Of a stretch of 64,000 nt of DNA, positions 35,057 through 45,037 are shown one piece after another. The stretch's first letter is position 1. Each line of letters begins with the position of its first letter. Source of the DNA: Williamsia soli (lineage in GTDB: Bacteria > Actinomycetota > Actinomycetes > Mycobacteriales > Mycobacteriaceae); the NCBI RefSeq assembly GCF_017377795.1, contig NZ_JAFRDR010000003.1:682001-746000 (forward strand), in the 5' to 3' direction. The position numbers were made by a program, and so were the translations under genes. Below the pieces are notes generated by a model. It was not told the origin of the DNA, searched no databases, and worked only from the letters and a program-made list of their open reading frames with translations.

Positions 35057-36166
35057 CTACGCGAGGACGTCGTCGACGACCTTCGCCATCCGTTCGCCGA
35101 AGTTGTGACGCGAGAACCCTTCGGCCCACGTTCGGATCTCCCGCGAATCGTGCTCGCTCGTCTCGAACGTCGACATCGCCTCGGCGAGACCGGCAACCAC
35201 GTCGTCATCAGTGCCTGGCGTGACCAGTTTTCCGGTGGAACCCGGGATCACGGTGTCGAGTGCACCGCCCGCACCGAGGGCGATCACGGGGGCTCCGGTC
35301 GCCATCGCCTCGACGGGGACGATCCCGAAATCCTCGATGCCGGGCATGAGAAGCGCTGTGGTCCGCCGATAGAGATCGAGTAACTGCTCGTGGGGGACGC
35401 GACCGAGGAAGACGGTGTCGTCAGCGGCCATCTCCCGACAGGCTTCCATCGACCGGCCATCACCGACGACGACGAGGCGCTTGCCGGCCCGCCGTGCCGC
35501 CTTGACCGCAAGGTCTGGCCGCTTGTAGGGCACCATCCGTCCGGCGAGCAGGAAGAAGTCCTCGCGCTCCACCGAGAAGTCCGGAGTGAAGCCGTGGGTG
35601 TCCACCGGAGGATGGACGACGACGGCCTCGCGGCCCCACCACTGCTGGATCCGGTCCGCGACGGCGCTGGAGTTAGCGACGATCTGATCGAGGCGATCGA
35701 CGGCCGCGAGCTCACCCCTCCGTGCCATCCGCGACAATCCCGACAGCACGGCGGCGCCGGCTGCACCGCCCGCCTCCTGCGCGCGGAACGTCGCGTCCCA
35801 GGCCCAGCGCGCCGGGCTGTGCACGTAGGCGATCACGGGGGCCTCGGTGGCAAAGGCCACCTGGGTGGCGAATGCGTGGTGGCTCACGACGACCGCATCC
35901 ACCGCGCCGAGATCCATGCCACGAAATGCCCTCGGCAACAACGGTGCCAATGGGGCGTACGACTTGTGACCGAGAAGTCGGTAGGGACCGTCGAGCCACG
36001 TGGTCACCGGCGGCGACGACAATCCGGCCGGCGTGCCGGACTGGCGGGCGATAGGGACGTGGACAGTTGCCTGCGGCCAGGTCTTCGAGAACTGTTCGAC
36101 AACGTGCTCAGAGCCCGCAACCTCGGTGAACCGCTCGTGCACGATCGCCATCCGCGGTTCGCTCAT
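35057..36166 (-). CDS. GT4-family glycosyltransferase
   Basis: A 369-residue GT-B glycosyltransferase of family 4. It has the N-terminal MAIVHERFTEVAGSEHVVEQ (the glycine/acid-rich acceptor site), SPARWAWDATF, FLLAGRMVPYKRPDLAV (nucleotide-sugar region) and the EX7E-like GIEDFGIVPVEAMATGAPVI. It is likely cytosolic and adds one sugar to the lipid-linked repeat unit. It is the only minus-strand gene between the sugar cassette and the next GT4 gene, and is divergent from that gene. Confidence 0.87.
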   Translation of the reverse strand: MSEPRMAIVHERFTEVAGSEHVVEQFSKTWPQATVHVPIARQSGTPAGLSSPPVTTWLDGPYRLLGHKSYAPLAPLLPRAFRGMDLGAVDAVVVSHHAFATQVAFATEAPVIAYVHSPARWAWDATFRAQEAGGAAGAAVLSGLSRMARRGELAAVDRLDQIVANSSAVADRIQQWWGREAVVVHPPVDTHGFTPDFSVEREDFFLLAGRMVPYKRPDLAVKAARRAGKRLVVVGDGRSMEACREMAADDTVFLGRVPHEQLLDLYRRTTALLMPGIEDFGIVPVEAMATGAPVIALGAGGALDTVIPGSTGKLVTPGTDDDVVAGLAEAMSTFETSEHDSREIRTWAEGFSRHNFGERMAKVVDDVLA

Positions 36167-36335
36167 GCTTGCTCCACGCCGCTTCGCCCTCTCCCTGCTG
36201 GTCCTCCCCGCACCTGCGTACGCGGTGTGTCATTGCCGAACCTACCACCCCGGTTAGCGATCGGCAGGTTGCTCCGTCGCCGCCTGACGTGCGCAAACGA
36301 CGAGGCGTGAGCCGATATACGCACCAACTGGAAGG

Positions 36336-37511
36336 ATGGACGACGTGTCCGCGCCTCTCCCCCACGAATCGCCTGACGACGCCGGGCCTCCGGTCGACCT
36401 GTTGTTCGATGTACGCCACATCCGGCAGAGCGGCATCGGCACCTACATCAGGACCCAGCTGCGTTACCTCGAGCAGGTGATGAGCGAGCGGGGAATGACC
36501 CTCGCGATCCTCGCCGATCGAGACACAGCACCGGCGGTCAGCCCTACCACTCGGGTGATCCATTCCGATCCTGCCGGCGCCCGGATGTACTCCGCCGGTG
36601 AGCAGCGGGCGTGGGATCACGCACTGACAGTGGCCCGACCACGGGCACTGTGGGTCCCGCACTACCCGTTCCCGGTGGCCCTGCTGCGACGCCGCCACCG
36701 CGGCGTCCAGTTCTTCTCGACTGTGCACGACACCCTCCACATCGAGGACGAATCGCTCAGCAATCAGGGGACGGCACGGCGCACCTACGCGCGCGTGATG
36801 CTCCGCCTCACGGCAAAGCGGGCCGCGACGATCTTCACCCCATCCGAGGCGACGGCGCGGGCGCTGACCGACTTCACGGCGTCGGCCAACGTCTCGGTGA
36901 CGCCCATCCCTGTGGACGACGCGTGGCTGGCGCCGGTGGACCCTGCGCTGTCACCGTTTGCGCCCCGGTACTTTCTCTACGTCGGAAACATCAAGCGCCA
37001 CAAGAACCTCCTCGTTCTCCTCGACGCCTTCACCAAGGTCTTGGACTCGGTGCCACACACGTTGGTGATCGCCGGCAGCGGCGACACCCTCCGAACGCTC
37101 GACGAGCGCGTCAACCAACTCGTCGACGAGCTCGGTGACCGCGTCGAGGTGCCCGGCAGGCTGCCGTTCGACCAGCTACGCGCCATGGTCGCCCGTGCCG
37201 ACCTGCTGGTCATGCCCTCGCTCTACGAGGGCGCAGGCCTCCCACCTGTCGAAGCGATGGCCTCACATACGGCAGTCCTGTCGTCGAACATCGCGGTGCT
37301 GCAGGAGACGTGTGGCGATGGCGCGGACTACTTCGATCCGTACGACGCCGGCGCCCTCGCGGAACTACTCCGGAAGTTCTCCGACGATGACTCCGCGCGA
37401 GGCGAATTGCGCGATCGCGGGTGGTCGCATGTGACGCGGCGCCAGGCCGCCATCGACCCGACGAAGACCGCGACGGCGATCTGCGCCGCGCTCGACGGCA
37501 CGAGCCCGTGA
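36336..37511 (+). CDS. GT4-family glycosyltransferase
   Basis: A 391-residue GT4 glycosyltransferase. The N-terminal DVRHIRQSGIGTYIRTQLRYL is followed by FFSTVHDTLHI, FTPSEATARAL, YFLYVGNIKRHKNLLVLLDAF and the EX7E-like SLYEGAGLPPVEAMASHTAVL. It is probably cytosolic, building the polysaccharide repeat unit. ATG at 36336 is taken as start. Its stop overlaps the GTG of the first beta-helix lipoprotein (GTGA), so the two are co-translated. Confidence 0.87.
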   Translation: MDDVSAPLPHESPDDAGPPVDLLFDVRHIRQSGIGTYIRTQLRYLEQVMSERGMTLAILADRDTAPAVSPTTRVIHSDPAGARMYSAGEQRAWDHALTVARPRALWVPHYPFPVALLRRRHRGVQFFSTVHDTLHIEDESLSNQGTARRTYARVMLRLTAKRAATIFTPSEATARALTDFTASANVSVTPIPVDDAWLAPVDPALSPFAPRYFLYVGNIKRHKNLLVLLDAFTKVLDSVPHTLVIAGSGDTLRTLDERVNQLVDELGDRVEVPGRLPFDQLRAMVARADLLVMPSLYEGAGLPPVEAMASHTAVLSSNIAVLQETCGDGADYFDPYDAGALAELLRKFSDDDSARGELRDRGWSHVTRRQAAIDPTKTATAICAALDGTSP

Positions 37512-39106
37512 CGAACGGGAAGGTGCCCAAGGTGTCCCGACGACGCCTTCTCGGCGCGATACCCGTTGTCGCCGTTCTTGCCGCATGTTCCGGGGCGCCG
37601 GTTCGCGGCTCGACGCGCAACATTCGTGACCACGGCGCAGTGGGAGACGGGGTCAGCGATGATGCCGCTGCCATCACGGCCGCCGTCGCCGAACTGAAGT
37701 CCGGGGACACGCTCGCCTTCCCGGCGGGCACGTATCGCTTCGGCCGGCTGGATCCGGCGGGCGGCGCTGCGATATCGATTGCCGGACTCTCTGACGTGAC
37801 CATCGATTTCGACGCCGGCGCCGAACTCGTGATGGACAATCTGGCATCGGACGGGGCCGGCACCAGTCACGGCATCGTGGTCCGCGGCCCGGCGACGGGT
37901 ATCTCGCTCCTCGGTGTCGCCGTGCGGTGGGCCACGCAGCCGGCGGAACGGTCCATGGGCGACGGGATCCGGGTGGTCGGCTACCCATCAGAATCTTCCG
38001 GCGTGCCGGACGGGTGGTCCGGTTCCGAGGGCCGTGCGTCCCGGATAACACTGCAAGGCTGCAGAATACAGTCATCGCCTCAGGCGGGCGTGATCATGAT
38101 GGGGGTGTCCGACCTCACGGTCACCGACCTCGAGGTGCACGACACCATGGCCGACGGTCTCCACTTCAACGCCTGCCGGCGCGGACAGGTCACCAACTAC
38201 ACGGCGACGAACACCGGAGATGACGGTCTGGCACTGGTGACCTACTACTCGTCCGACGACACCTTCGACAACAGCGCGGAGACCTTCTCGCTGTCCGAGC
38301 TGAGCGACTGGTCCGATGCAGACCTGACCATCAGCAACGTCACGATCAACGGGGGCAACGCAAACGGCGTCCGTCTCGCAGGCGTCAACCGATCGACACT
38401 CACCGACGTGAGTGTCCGGGGAGTGCGCACCGGGGCCGGTGTCATCATCGACTCCGCCGCCGCCGACTCGGATGCGGACTGGGACTATCTCGCTTCTCGC
38501 GGGGTCTCCATCGAAGGCTTGACCGTCGACAGCTCCGACAGCGGATTCCACGTACTCGCACGACCAGCAGGTGCGACCGACGACAGATTCAGCCGCTTCG
38601 ACGTCGATGTGTCCGGCGTGCAGATTCGCGATTGCCCCCGGTGGTCGGTACTCGTCGAATCACTCTCGGACAGGCCCGTCAGCGGCGTTCGATTGCGAGA
38701 CTGCACGGTGTCGGCGAGCGGAATCGACGACCGTACGGGCATCGTCGGCCTGCAGACGTCCCAGGGCGTGACGTTGGGGAAGATCTCCATCACGAGCAGT
38801 GAACCGGCAGTGGCGTTCTCTGCCAACGACTCGGCACGACTGCAGGTCGACGAACTCGGCATCGTGGTGACCTCGGCGGGCCCCGACCCCACCGCTGCGG
38901 GACCGCTGGCACAGTTCCAGAACTCGACGGGCTCGATATCGACCGCGAATGTGCAATGGCCCCAGGCGCCGTCGAGCTGGAGCCCCATTGCGATCACCGG
39001 CGCAACATGCACCGACGGGTCACAAACGACCAGTTCACTGGTGCAATTCGGCACCCTGACCACCCGGCCGACCACCGCTGCCGGACCCATCGACGACGGC
39101 TGCTGA
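37508..39106 (+). CDS. Tat-exported beta-helix lipoprotein (pectate-lyase-3-like)
   Basis: A 532-residue predicted right-handed beta-helix protein of the pectate lyase superfamily. It starts at GTG 37508 and has a twin-arginine motif SRRRLLGA and a lipobox-like LAAC, so it should be exported folded by Tat and anchored as a lipoprotein. The mature start has HGAVGDGVSDDAAAI, the signature of pectate-lyase-3 proteins, and internal beta-helix repeats (HFNACRRGQVTNY, DLTISNVTINGGNANGV). It probably binds or cleaves the exported polysaccharide. A tandem paralogue follows. No catalytic triad was identified by eye. Confidence 0.8.
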   Translation: MTNGKVPKVSRRRLLGAIPVVAVLAACSGAPVRGSTRNIRDHGAVGDGVSDDAAAITAAVAELKSGDTLAFPAGTYRFGRLDPAGGAAISIAGLSDVTIDFDAGAELVMDNLASDGAGTSHGIVVRGPATGISLLGVAVRWATQPAERSMGDGIRVVGYPSESSGVPDGWSGSEGRASRITLQGCRIQSSPQAGVIMMGVSDLTVTDLEVHDTMADGLHFNACRRGQVTNYTATNTGDDGLALVTYYSSDDTFDNSAETFSLSELSDWSDADLTISNVTINGGNANGVRLAGVNRSTLTDVSVRGVRTGAGVIIDSAAADSDADWDYLASRGVSIEGLTVDSSDSGFHVLARPAGATDDRFSRFDVDVSGVQIRDCPRWSVLVESLSDRPVSGVRLRDCTVSASGIDDRTGIVGLQTSQGVTLGKISITSSEPAVAFSANDSARLQVDELGIVVTSAGPDPTAAGPLAQFQNSTGSISTANVQWPQAPSSWSPIAITGATCTDGSQTTSSLVQFGTLTTRPTTAAGPIDDGC

Positions 39107-39294
39107 CCGCGGCTGCGACCTGTCGGGCGCACCGATGTCTCGACGTCGTCGACGCCAACGATTCGGAGTCATAAGCGACACGTTTGCGTAACTAACCGTT
39201 TTGCCGACTATTCGAGACGTACGTTTTTGATCGTGGCGTTCATCTTCCGTGCGTCGCTCGATCTATTGGCTCTCCACCAACTATTCGAGGCAAT

Positions 39295-40905
39295 ATGCGC
39301 AGCACTGAAAAGCTAGTGATTGTGCCCGAAAGGTCCATCTCGCGGTTGTCACGACGAGGTTTCATCGGAATCGTCGCTGCGGCCGGGGTTCTCAGCGCCT
39401 GCCCGGCCGTCGCGTCGGGGGCGACCCGGATCGTCCGCGACTTCGGCGCTGTCGGCGACGGGATCCGCGACGACTCCGCAGCCATCACCAACGCCGTGTC
39501 CCAGTTGCGATCCGGGGACACCCTACGTTTCCCTCCCGGGAAATATCGTTTTGCACAACGAAATCCGGCCGGTGGGGCCGCGATGACCATTGCCGGCCTG
39601 TCCAACGTCACCGTCGAGTTCGAACCCGGTGCCGAACTCTTGATGGACAACCTGGCATCCGATGGGGCCGGTACGAGTCATGGCATCGTTGTCCGTGGTC
39701 CGGCATCGCGAGTCACGCTCCGAGGTGTCGTCGTGCGCTGGAAGACGCAGCCCGCACTTCGGTCGATGGGAGACGGGATCCGCGTGGTCGGGTACCCCTC
39801 GACGTCCACCAGTGTGCCGGCCGGCTGGACCGGTTCGAAGGGGCCGGCCTCGTATGTGTCCCTACTGAATTGCTCGGTCACGTCCAGCCCCCAGGCCGGG
39901 GTGATCATGATGGGCGTATCCAATCCCACCGTCACCGGCCTCCGCGTCAACAAGACGATGGCAGACGGACTCCACTTCAATGCGTGCCGTCGTGGGAAGG
40001 TCAGCGACTACATCGCCACCGATACCGGCGACGACGCACTGGCGCTGGTCACCTATTACTCCGCGACGAACGGATTCGACAACGCTTCGCAGACGTTCTC
40101 CCTGGCACAGCTGGGCAGCTGGTCCGATGCCGACTTCACGATCTCTGCCGTCACCGTCGCCGGCAGTCGCGCCAACGGGGTACGCATCGCCGGGGCAAAC
40201 GGGGCCACCCTGACGGACCTGACGATCCGGGGAGCACAATCCGCCGCCGGCGTGGTGTTCGACTCCGCGTCGCCCGGCGCAGACGCGGGCTGGCAATATG
40301 CCGCGTCCCGCGCAATCCGCCTCGACCGCGTCACCATCGAGAACTGTCAGACCGGACTGCAGGTTCTCGCGCGTCCGAACGGGTCGACGGGAGACATGTT
40401 CAGCCGCTTCGGCATCGATGTCTCCGGACTGACGATCCGCTCGTGTCCTCGCTGGTCGGTGATCCTCGAGTCATTGGGCGCCGCTGCCAGCGGGATAACA
40501 ATCCGGGACTGCACGGCCACTGCGTCTCAGATCGCCTCCGGAACGGGGATATTCGGTCTGGCAACAACCCGTGGTGTGATCTTGGGAAACATCACGATCA
40601 ACAGTGACGCTCCGGTCGTCGCCTTCTCCGGGGACAACTCGAGTCTCATCACAGCCACTCTGATCCGCGTGATCGTGACTGCCCCGGCCAACGCTTCGGC
40701 CGGGCCGGCGGTCCAATTCCAGGGCTCCGACGGGACGGTCAGAACAGTTGATGTCACGTGGACCGCAGCCAATGTCGGGTGGACGCCCGTCGTGATCGTC
40801 GGACGCGCCAACTCCGGCTGCTCCCCGACCAACCCTCCGGTGAAGATCACCACGCTCCGCGTCGTGCCCACCACGCTCACCAGACCACGAGAGGTCCGGT
40901 GCTAG
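39295..40905 (+). CDS. Tat-exported beta-helix lipoprotein, tandem paralogue
   Basis: A 536-residue paralogue of the preceding gene, with the same architecture. The Tat signal is LSRRGFIGIVAAAG and is followed by LSAC; then RDFGAVGDGIRDDSAAI, GVIMMGVSNPTV and HFNACRRGKVSDYIATDTGDD. It shares many identical short blocks with its neighbour, so it arose by duplication. The 188-bp gap before it is AT-richer and probably holds its own promoter. Functional expectation is the same: an exported polysaccharide-modifying or -binding protein. Confidence 0.8.
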   Translation: MRSTEKLVIVPERSISRLSRRGFIGIVAAAGVLSACPAVASGATRIVRDFGAVGDGIRDDSAAITNAVSQLRSGDTLRFPPGKYRFAQRNPAGGAAMTIAGLSNVTVEFEPGAELLMDNLASDGAGTSHGIVVRGPASRVTLRGVVVRWKTQPALRSMGDGIRVVGYPSTSTSVPAGWTGSKGPASYVSLLNCSVTSSPQAGVIMMGVSNPTVTGLRVNKTMADGLHFNACRRGKVSDYIATDTGDDALALVTYYSATNGFDNASQTFSLAQLGSWSDADFTISAVTVAGSRANGVRIAGANGATLTDLTIRGAQSAAGVVFDSASPGADAGWQYAASRAIRLDRVTIENCQTGLQVLARPNGSTGDMFSRFGIDVSGLTIRSCPRWSVILESLGAAASGITIRDCTATASQIASGTGIFGLATTRGVILGNITINSDAPVVAFSGDNSSLITATLIRVIVTAPANASAGPAVQFQGSDGTVRTVDVTWTAANVGWTPVVIVGRANSGCSPTNPPVKITTLRVVPTTLTRPREVRC

Positions 40906-40931
40906 CGAAAGCGGGTGCGAGACAGGGAACG

Positions 40932-42443
40932 TCACCTCTCTGTCGTCGGCGGCACCGCCCGTCGGCGACCTTCTCCGCCGGTGGATAGGAACGTGCCCCC
41001 CGCACTGCCATTCGCACGCGGCAACGTGGAGAGAAGACGGTCCACGGAAAGGCCCGCGGTGCGACCGCGGCCCGACCTCGACGTTGCTCGGGGGTATCCG
41101 TTGAGGACTACGCCGACCACCGGGACATCGGCGAGCGACAACCGTTCGAGGGCATCACTCAAGTCGTTGTACCGGGTGCGATTGGACCGCGCGACGACCA
41201 GCACGCCATCGGCTGCGCGCGCCAGCACGATCGCGTCAGAAGAGGTACCGAGCGACGTCGAGTCGACGATGACATAGTCGGCGCGCGTCGCCAGGTCCGC
41301 GAGCCCTGCCCTCATCCGTCCTGTGGCCAGCAACTCGGAGGGACTGTCCGCGGACGAGCCACCCGAGACGACCCACAGACGCGGCTGCCAACTCGCGCTC
41401 GGGAACTCGCCGATGTCGCGCTGGGTGCGCAGATAGTCGGACAACCCGTCGGCGGTGCCACCACCTGCGTGGTGAGCACCCTCCTCCCCGGCTACCAGAG
41501 CGGCGTCTACGAATACGACGTCCGAGCCCGCTTCGGCAAGTGCCACCGCAAGATTGACAGCAGTTGTCGTCTTTCCATCGCCATCGGTCGCACTCGTCAC
41601 GACGATTGTCCGGAAGCCGTGGTTGTCCGGTTGCTCACCCGTGATCGTGGTTCGCAGTCGGCGGAAGGCCTCGGCAGCGCCGCCCGAACCGCGGAAGTCG
41701 ACGAGGCCGGATGAGGAGAGCGATTTGTCTGCCGGAATGCTGGCCACCACCGGCCCCGACAGGAACGTACCGAGCGCGGTGTCGCCCTGGACGCGGCGGC
41801 TGAGCTGGGCCCGCAGGTAGCTGTACAACAAGCCGACCAACAGTCCGGCGGCGATCCCGAGCGCGATGTTGCGCCCGTAGTTGCGGCCGACCCCCGAGGT
41901 GTCGGGTGTCGCCGGGGTCACCAGTGACAGTCGCGTCGGGGCCGCCGCGTCGTCACCTGGCGCACCGTTCGCCTGCTCGCCGTCGAGGGCGGCGACAGTC
42001 GGTGGGAGAGCCGCCGCGAGCGCGTTGGCGAGGGCAGCCGACTCGTCGGCGTCATCGGTCCGCACGGTGACCGTCAAGATCGCGCTGCCCTCGTTCGCAC
42101 CTGCAGTCGTTGCATCCCGCACCTGCGACACCGACATCTGAATCCCGCTGTCGGCCAGCGCGGTCGCGATGAGTCGGTCCGACGTCAACAATTCGGTGAA
42201 GGCCTCGGTCCGCTGCCGACTGGTGCTCTCGCTGTCGCTGGTCCGCGGCGTCTGGTAGATCGTAGCGGTCGACTCGTAGGCCGGTGCCTGCTGTGTGGTC
42301 AGGATGAGGCCGAGTGCGCCACCGACCACCACGCACACGAGCACGACGATCCAGCTGCTCCGCAGCGCGCCGATCGTCGAACGAAGCCAATCACTTCCGA
42401 CGTTGTCGGGTCGATAGGCGATTCCACGTTGATTGTTACTCAC
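40932..42443 (-). CDS. Wzz/bacterial tyrosine-kinase-like co-polymerase with atypical ATP site
   Basis: A 503-residue polysaccharide co-polymerase. The N-terminal Wzz-type part has one helix near residues 30-50 and a second near 195-215, with an extracytoplasmic coil between. The C-terminal P-loop part has Walker A TDGDGKTTTAVNLA, but Walker A' reads VFVDAALVAG instead of D-x-D-x-R, and Walker B reads IVDST instead of D-x-P. There is no C-terminal tyrosine cluster. It should help set polysaccharide chain length, but kinase activity is doubtful. It overlaps the Wzy-like gene by 8 bases. Confidence 0.8.
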   Translation of the reverse strand: MSNNQRGIAYRPDNVGSDWLRSTIGALRSSWIVVLVCVVVGGALGLILTTQQAPAYESTATIYQTPRTSDSESTSRQRTEAFTELLTSDRLIATALADSGIQMSVSQVRDATTAGANEGSAILTVTVRTDDADESAALANALAAALPPTVAALDGEQANGAPGDDAAAPTRLSLVTPATPDTSGVGRNYGRNIALGIAAGLLVGLLYSYLRAQLSRRVQGDTALGTFLSGPVVASIPADKSLSSSGLVDFRGSGGAAEAFRRLRTTITGEQPDNHGFRTIVVTSATDGDGKTTTAVNLAVALAEAGSDVVFVDAALVAGEEGAHHAGGGTADGLSDYLRTQRDIGEFPSASWQPRLWVVSGGSSADSPSELLATGRMRAGLADLATRADYVIVDSTSLGTSSDAIVLARAADGVLVVARSNRTRYNDLSDALERLSLADVPVVGVVLNGYPRATSRSGRGRTAGLSVDRLLSTLPRANGSAGGTFLSTGGEGRRRAVPPTTER

Positions 42444-43806
42444 CGGACTTCAGTTCCCCTCTCGAGGCGCGGAGTCCCCGCGCCCTCCCCGCCTTCGTGC
42501 TCGCACTGGCGAAGAACGCGCCGACGAGCGTGAGAAGTACGAGGAATACGACAATTCCTTGGGTCAACAATTGGATTCGCCACACCTCGGCGAAGCAGTA
42601 ACCGATCACTCCCGCGGAGCCCGCGAGTACCGGCCCATAAGTCATGAAACGGCCGAAGATGTACCCGGCCAAAGGGAAGAGAAGCAGTGTGTACAACCAG
42701 CCCCAGGCACCGAACTCAGAATAGGTGTCGGCGAACTCGGAGTTGGTGGTGAAGTTGGACGCGGACGACACGGTGAATTCGTATGCGTCTGCGCTCACCG
42801 ATTCCTTGGAACGGTTGACCTCTGCCGGAACGACAAAGCTGGGGAGCGCGGCGTAGATCGACTCCACCGGTCCCCCGGGCCTCTCGAAGCTACCCCGCAT
42901 GATGGCGTCCGAGACGCCGAGCGACACCTGCGCCGGCACCGCCAGATATGCGCCTGACTGATACAGATTCATGGCCACGGGATTGGTGACTCCCGCATCG
43001 CGGTAATAGTTTCCATTCCGGACGAAATTCAAAGCCGTCAGGAGCGAGAACAGGATCAGGACGGCAACGACGAGGTGCCACGGCCGGACAGATCTCTGAC
43101 CACCTGGTCTCCTACGGCGGTGGGCGACTGCCCAGATGAAGACATAGACGACGATCGCCATCAGCAGCGAGAGGCGCGATGCGATCAGGGAATTGAGCAG
43201 CAGGAGAGCCACCGCGATCAGCATCCAGACGATGCCGATCACCTTTTTGCGCCACAGGTAGACGGCAATCGGTGCGGCGAGGATGGTCGCGTACCGGAGA
43301 GTGGGTATCCCGGCCGAGTCCGGGAGAGCCTCGGTGAACGAATTGCCCGTCTGCGAGGTCAATGAGCCGATGATCGAGGTCGCACCGGCAATCGTGTAGA
43401 ACGAGAAGCCGACCCCGATCGTCGCAGCAGCCAGGATCGTGAAGAAGTAGCGACGCTCGAAGGTCGCGGTGCTGGACCGCTCGTTCAGCTCCGGGTCCGG
43501 TGCGGTTCCCGACCCCAGCCGCCAGCCGATCGTCGCGAGCACGACCACTGCTCCGTACCAGACGAAGAGCATCGTCACCCCGGGAACGGTGATCGATGCC
43601 GGTTGCAGGAATCCACGGAGTTGCATCACCGATCCGGCAGGACACCCGCCCGCGGAACACCACCCGATCAACGACATCCACGAGATGAAAGAGGCGGCAA
43701 CCGGAACGAGGATCAATACGGCCGGAGTGAGCAATCGTGCGACGGCGCTGCGCCTGGGCGGAGTATCGGAGCCGCTCTCGGACAGCAGGCTTTGCGCCTG
43801 GGTCAA
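42436..43806 (-). CDS. Wzy/O-antigen polymerase-like membrane protein
   Basis: A 456-residue membrane protein with about 11-12 predicted helices and a long periplasmic loop (about 300-380) in the second half. It is in the position and topology of a Wzy polymerase that joins lipid-linked repeat units. There is no sequence signature by which to fix the family; the call rests on topology and its 8-base overlap with the co-polymerase gene. It is divergent from the GT2 gene. Confidence 0.7.
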   Translation of the reverse strand: MTQAQSLLSESGSDTPPRRSAVARLLTPAVLILVPVAASFISWMSLIGWCSAGGCPAGSVMQLRGFLQPASITVPGVTMLFVWYGAVVVLATIGWRLGSGTAPDPELNERSSTATFERRYFFTILAAATIGVGFSFYTIAGATSIIGSLTSQTGNSFTEALPDSAGIPTLRYATILAAPIAVYLWRKKVIGIVWMLIAVALLLLNSLIASRLSLLMAIVVYVFIWAVAHRRRRPGGQRSVRPWHLVVAVLILFSLLTALNFVRNGNYYRDAGVTNPVAMNLYQSGAYLAVPAQVSLGVSDAIMRGSFERPGGPVESIYAALPSFVVPAEVNRSKESVSADAYEFTVSSASNFTTNSEFADTYSEFGAWGWLYTLLLFPLAGYIFGRFMTYGPVLAGSAGVIGYCFAEVWRIQLLTQGIVVFLVLLTLVGAFFASASTKAGRARGLRASRGELKSGE

Positions 43807-44073
43807 GACGAGAACATTCTGTGCCGCACAAGGTCCAGAGCAACGAGAGCGCGAGTTGCGTCCATCATCGCCAGACCCTCCAGTTGTCGCTCAAAGATGG
43901 CTCGATTCCCGCGAGCAAAGCGCCACATCGTCGCTTACACTGACGCAGGTGAAGCGTATCCTACGGCACCGATCAGCGATTCTGCGCTCTGTGCGAATCG
44001 GCACTCTGTTCCCAGCAGCTGAGAAGAACGGTCGGTAACGGAACGTCGATTCGCCGCGACACATCTAAACAAC

Positions 44074-45006
44074 ATGACTGACAACTCGCGCTCATCCATG
44101 CCGCAAAACCGTGACACCGCCGACTCCCGCCCCTCGTTCGGCATGGCGATCACCACGGTCGGACGGTGGGATCACATCTGCCGGCTTCTCGATGATCTTG
44201 CCGCTCAGACTTTCCCACCTCACACGGTTTCCATCGCCTACGACGACAACGAAGATGCCGCGTCCGGCCTGGAGAGAGTCATGCGCGAGTTCTCGCCGAA
44301 ATTGACGATTCGGACAGTTGTGAAACATGGTGGCAGCACAGCGGGGCACAACACCGCGGTGTCGGTGCTCGATGACGAGGTCGATTGGATTTATCTGCTC
44401 ACCGACAATTGCAGGCTGGAACCCGACCTCCTCGAACGGCTCGCTCCGCATTGCGTGTCTCCGGCAACGTTGTGCGCGATGCGCCTTGTCGACGCAGACG
44501 GGAACAGGAACAAGGTGCCTGCCCCGGGTACGCCGTTCAACAGGCGCAACGCGTGGTCGGCAGTTGTGCCGGCGATGGCGATCAGCCGGCGACACTATGA
44601 GGCGATCGGCGGGTTCGACACCACGATCGGTTCAGGGTCCGAATCCCCGTGGCAGAGCGGGGACGAGACCGACCTCGTGTTGAAGCTCGCTCAGGCGGAC
44701 GACTTCTCGATCCGCTGGGTGCCTGAGATCACGGTCACAGGACACACGGACTTCACCCACCTCACCCCTGAGGAACGGCGCCGCAAATTGCGGAATTACG
44801 GGCGCGGCACCGGTTATATGTTCCGGCGCTGGGATTACCCGGCGCGCGACAAGATCCGTTTCCTCGCCGGGGCCGCTAGTCTCCCGCTACGCGAACCCAA
44901 GAAATATCGATTCCGGGACGGTCTCGTACTGCTCATCGGGCGCAGCGAGGGCATTCTCGGCCGCAAGTTCACTCGGAAATCTGACCATCGAGCTGTCCTG
45001 CGGTGA
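44074..45006 (+). CDS. GT2-family glycosyltransferase
   Basis: A 310-residue GT-A glycosyltransferase (family 2). It has the GMAITTVGRWDHICRLLDDL start, HGGSTAGHNTAV, and IYLLTDNCRLEP, where TDN takes the place of the usual metal-binding DxD. RRHYEAIGGFDTTI and GDETDLVLKLA follow. It is likely to add one sugar of the polysaccharide repeat. It begins a plus-strand run with the flippase and the initiating phosphotransferase. Confidence 0.82.
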   Translation: MTDNSRSSMPQNRDTADSRPSFGMAITTVGRWDHICRLLDDLAAQTFPPHTVSIAYDDNEDAASGLERVMREFSPKLTIRTVVKHGGSTAGHNTAVSVLDDEVDWIYLLTDNCRLEPDLLERLAPHCVSPATLCAMRLVDADGNRNKVPAPGTPFNRRNAWSAVVPAMAISRRHYEAIGGFDTTIGSGSESPWQSGDETDLVLKLAQADDFSIRWVPEITVTGHTDFTHLTPEERRRKLRNYGRGTGYMFRRWDYPARDKIRFLAGAASLPLREPKKYRFRDGLVLLIGRSEGILGRKFTRKSDHRAVLR

Positions 45007-45037
45007 GGTTCAGACTCCAGACATTCGAGCCTGTCGC

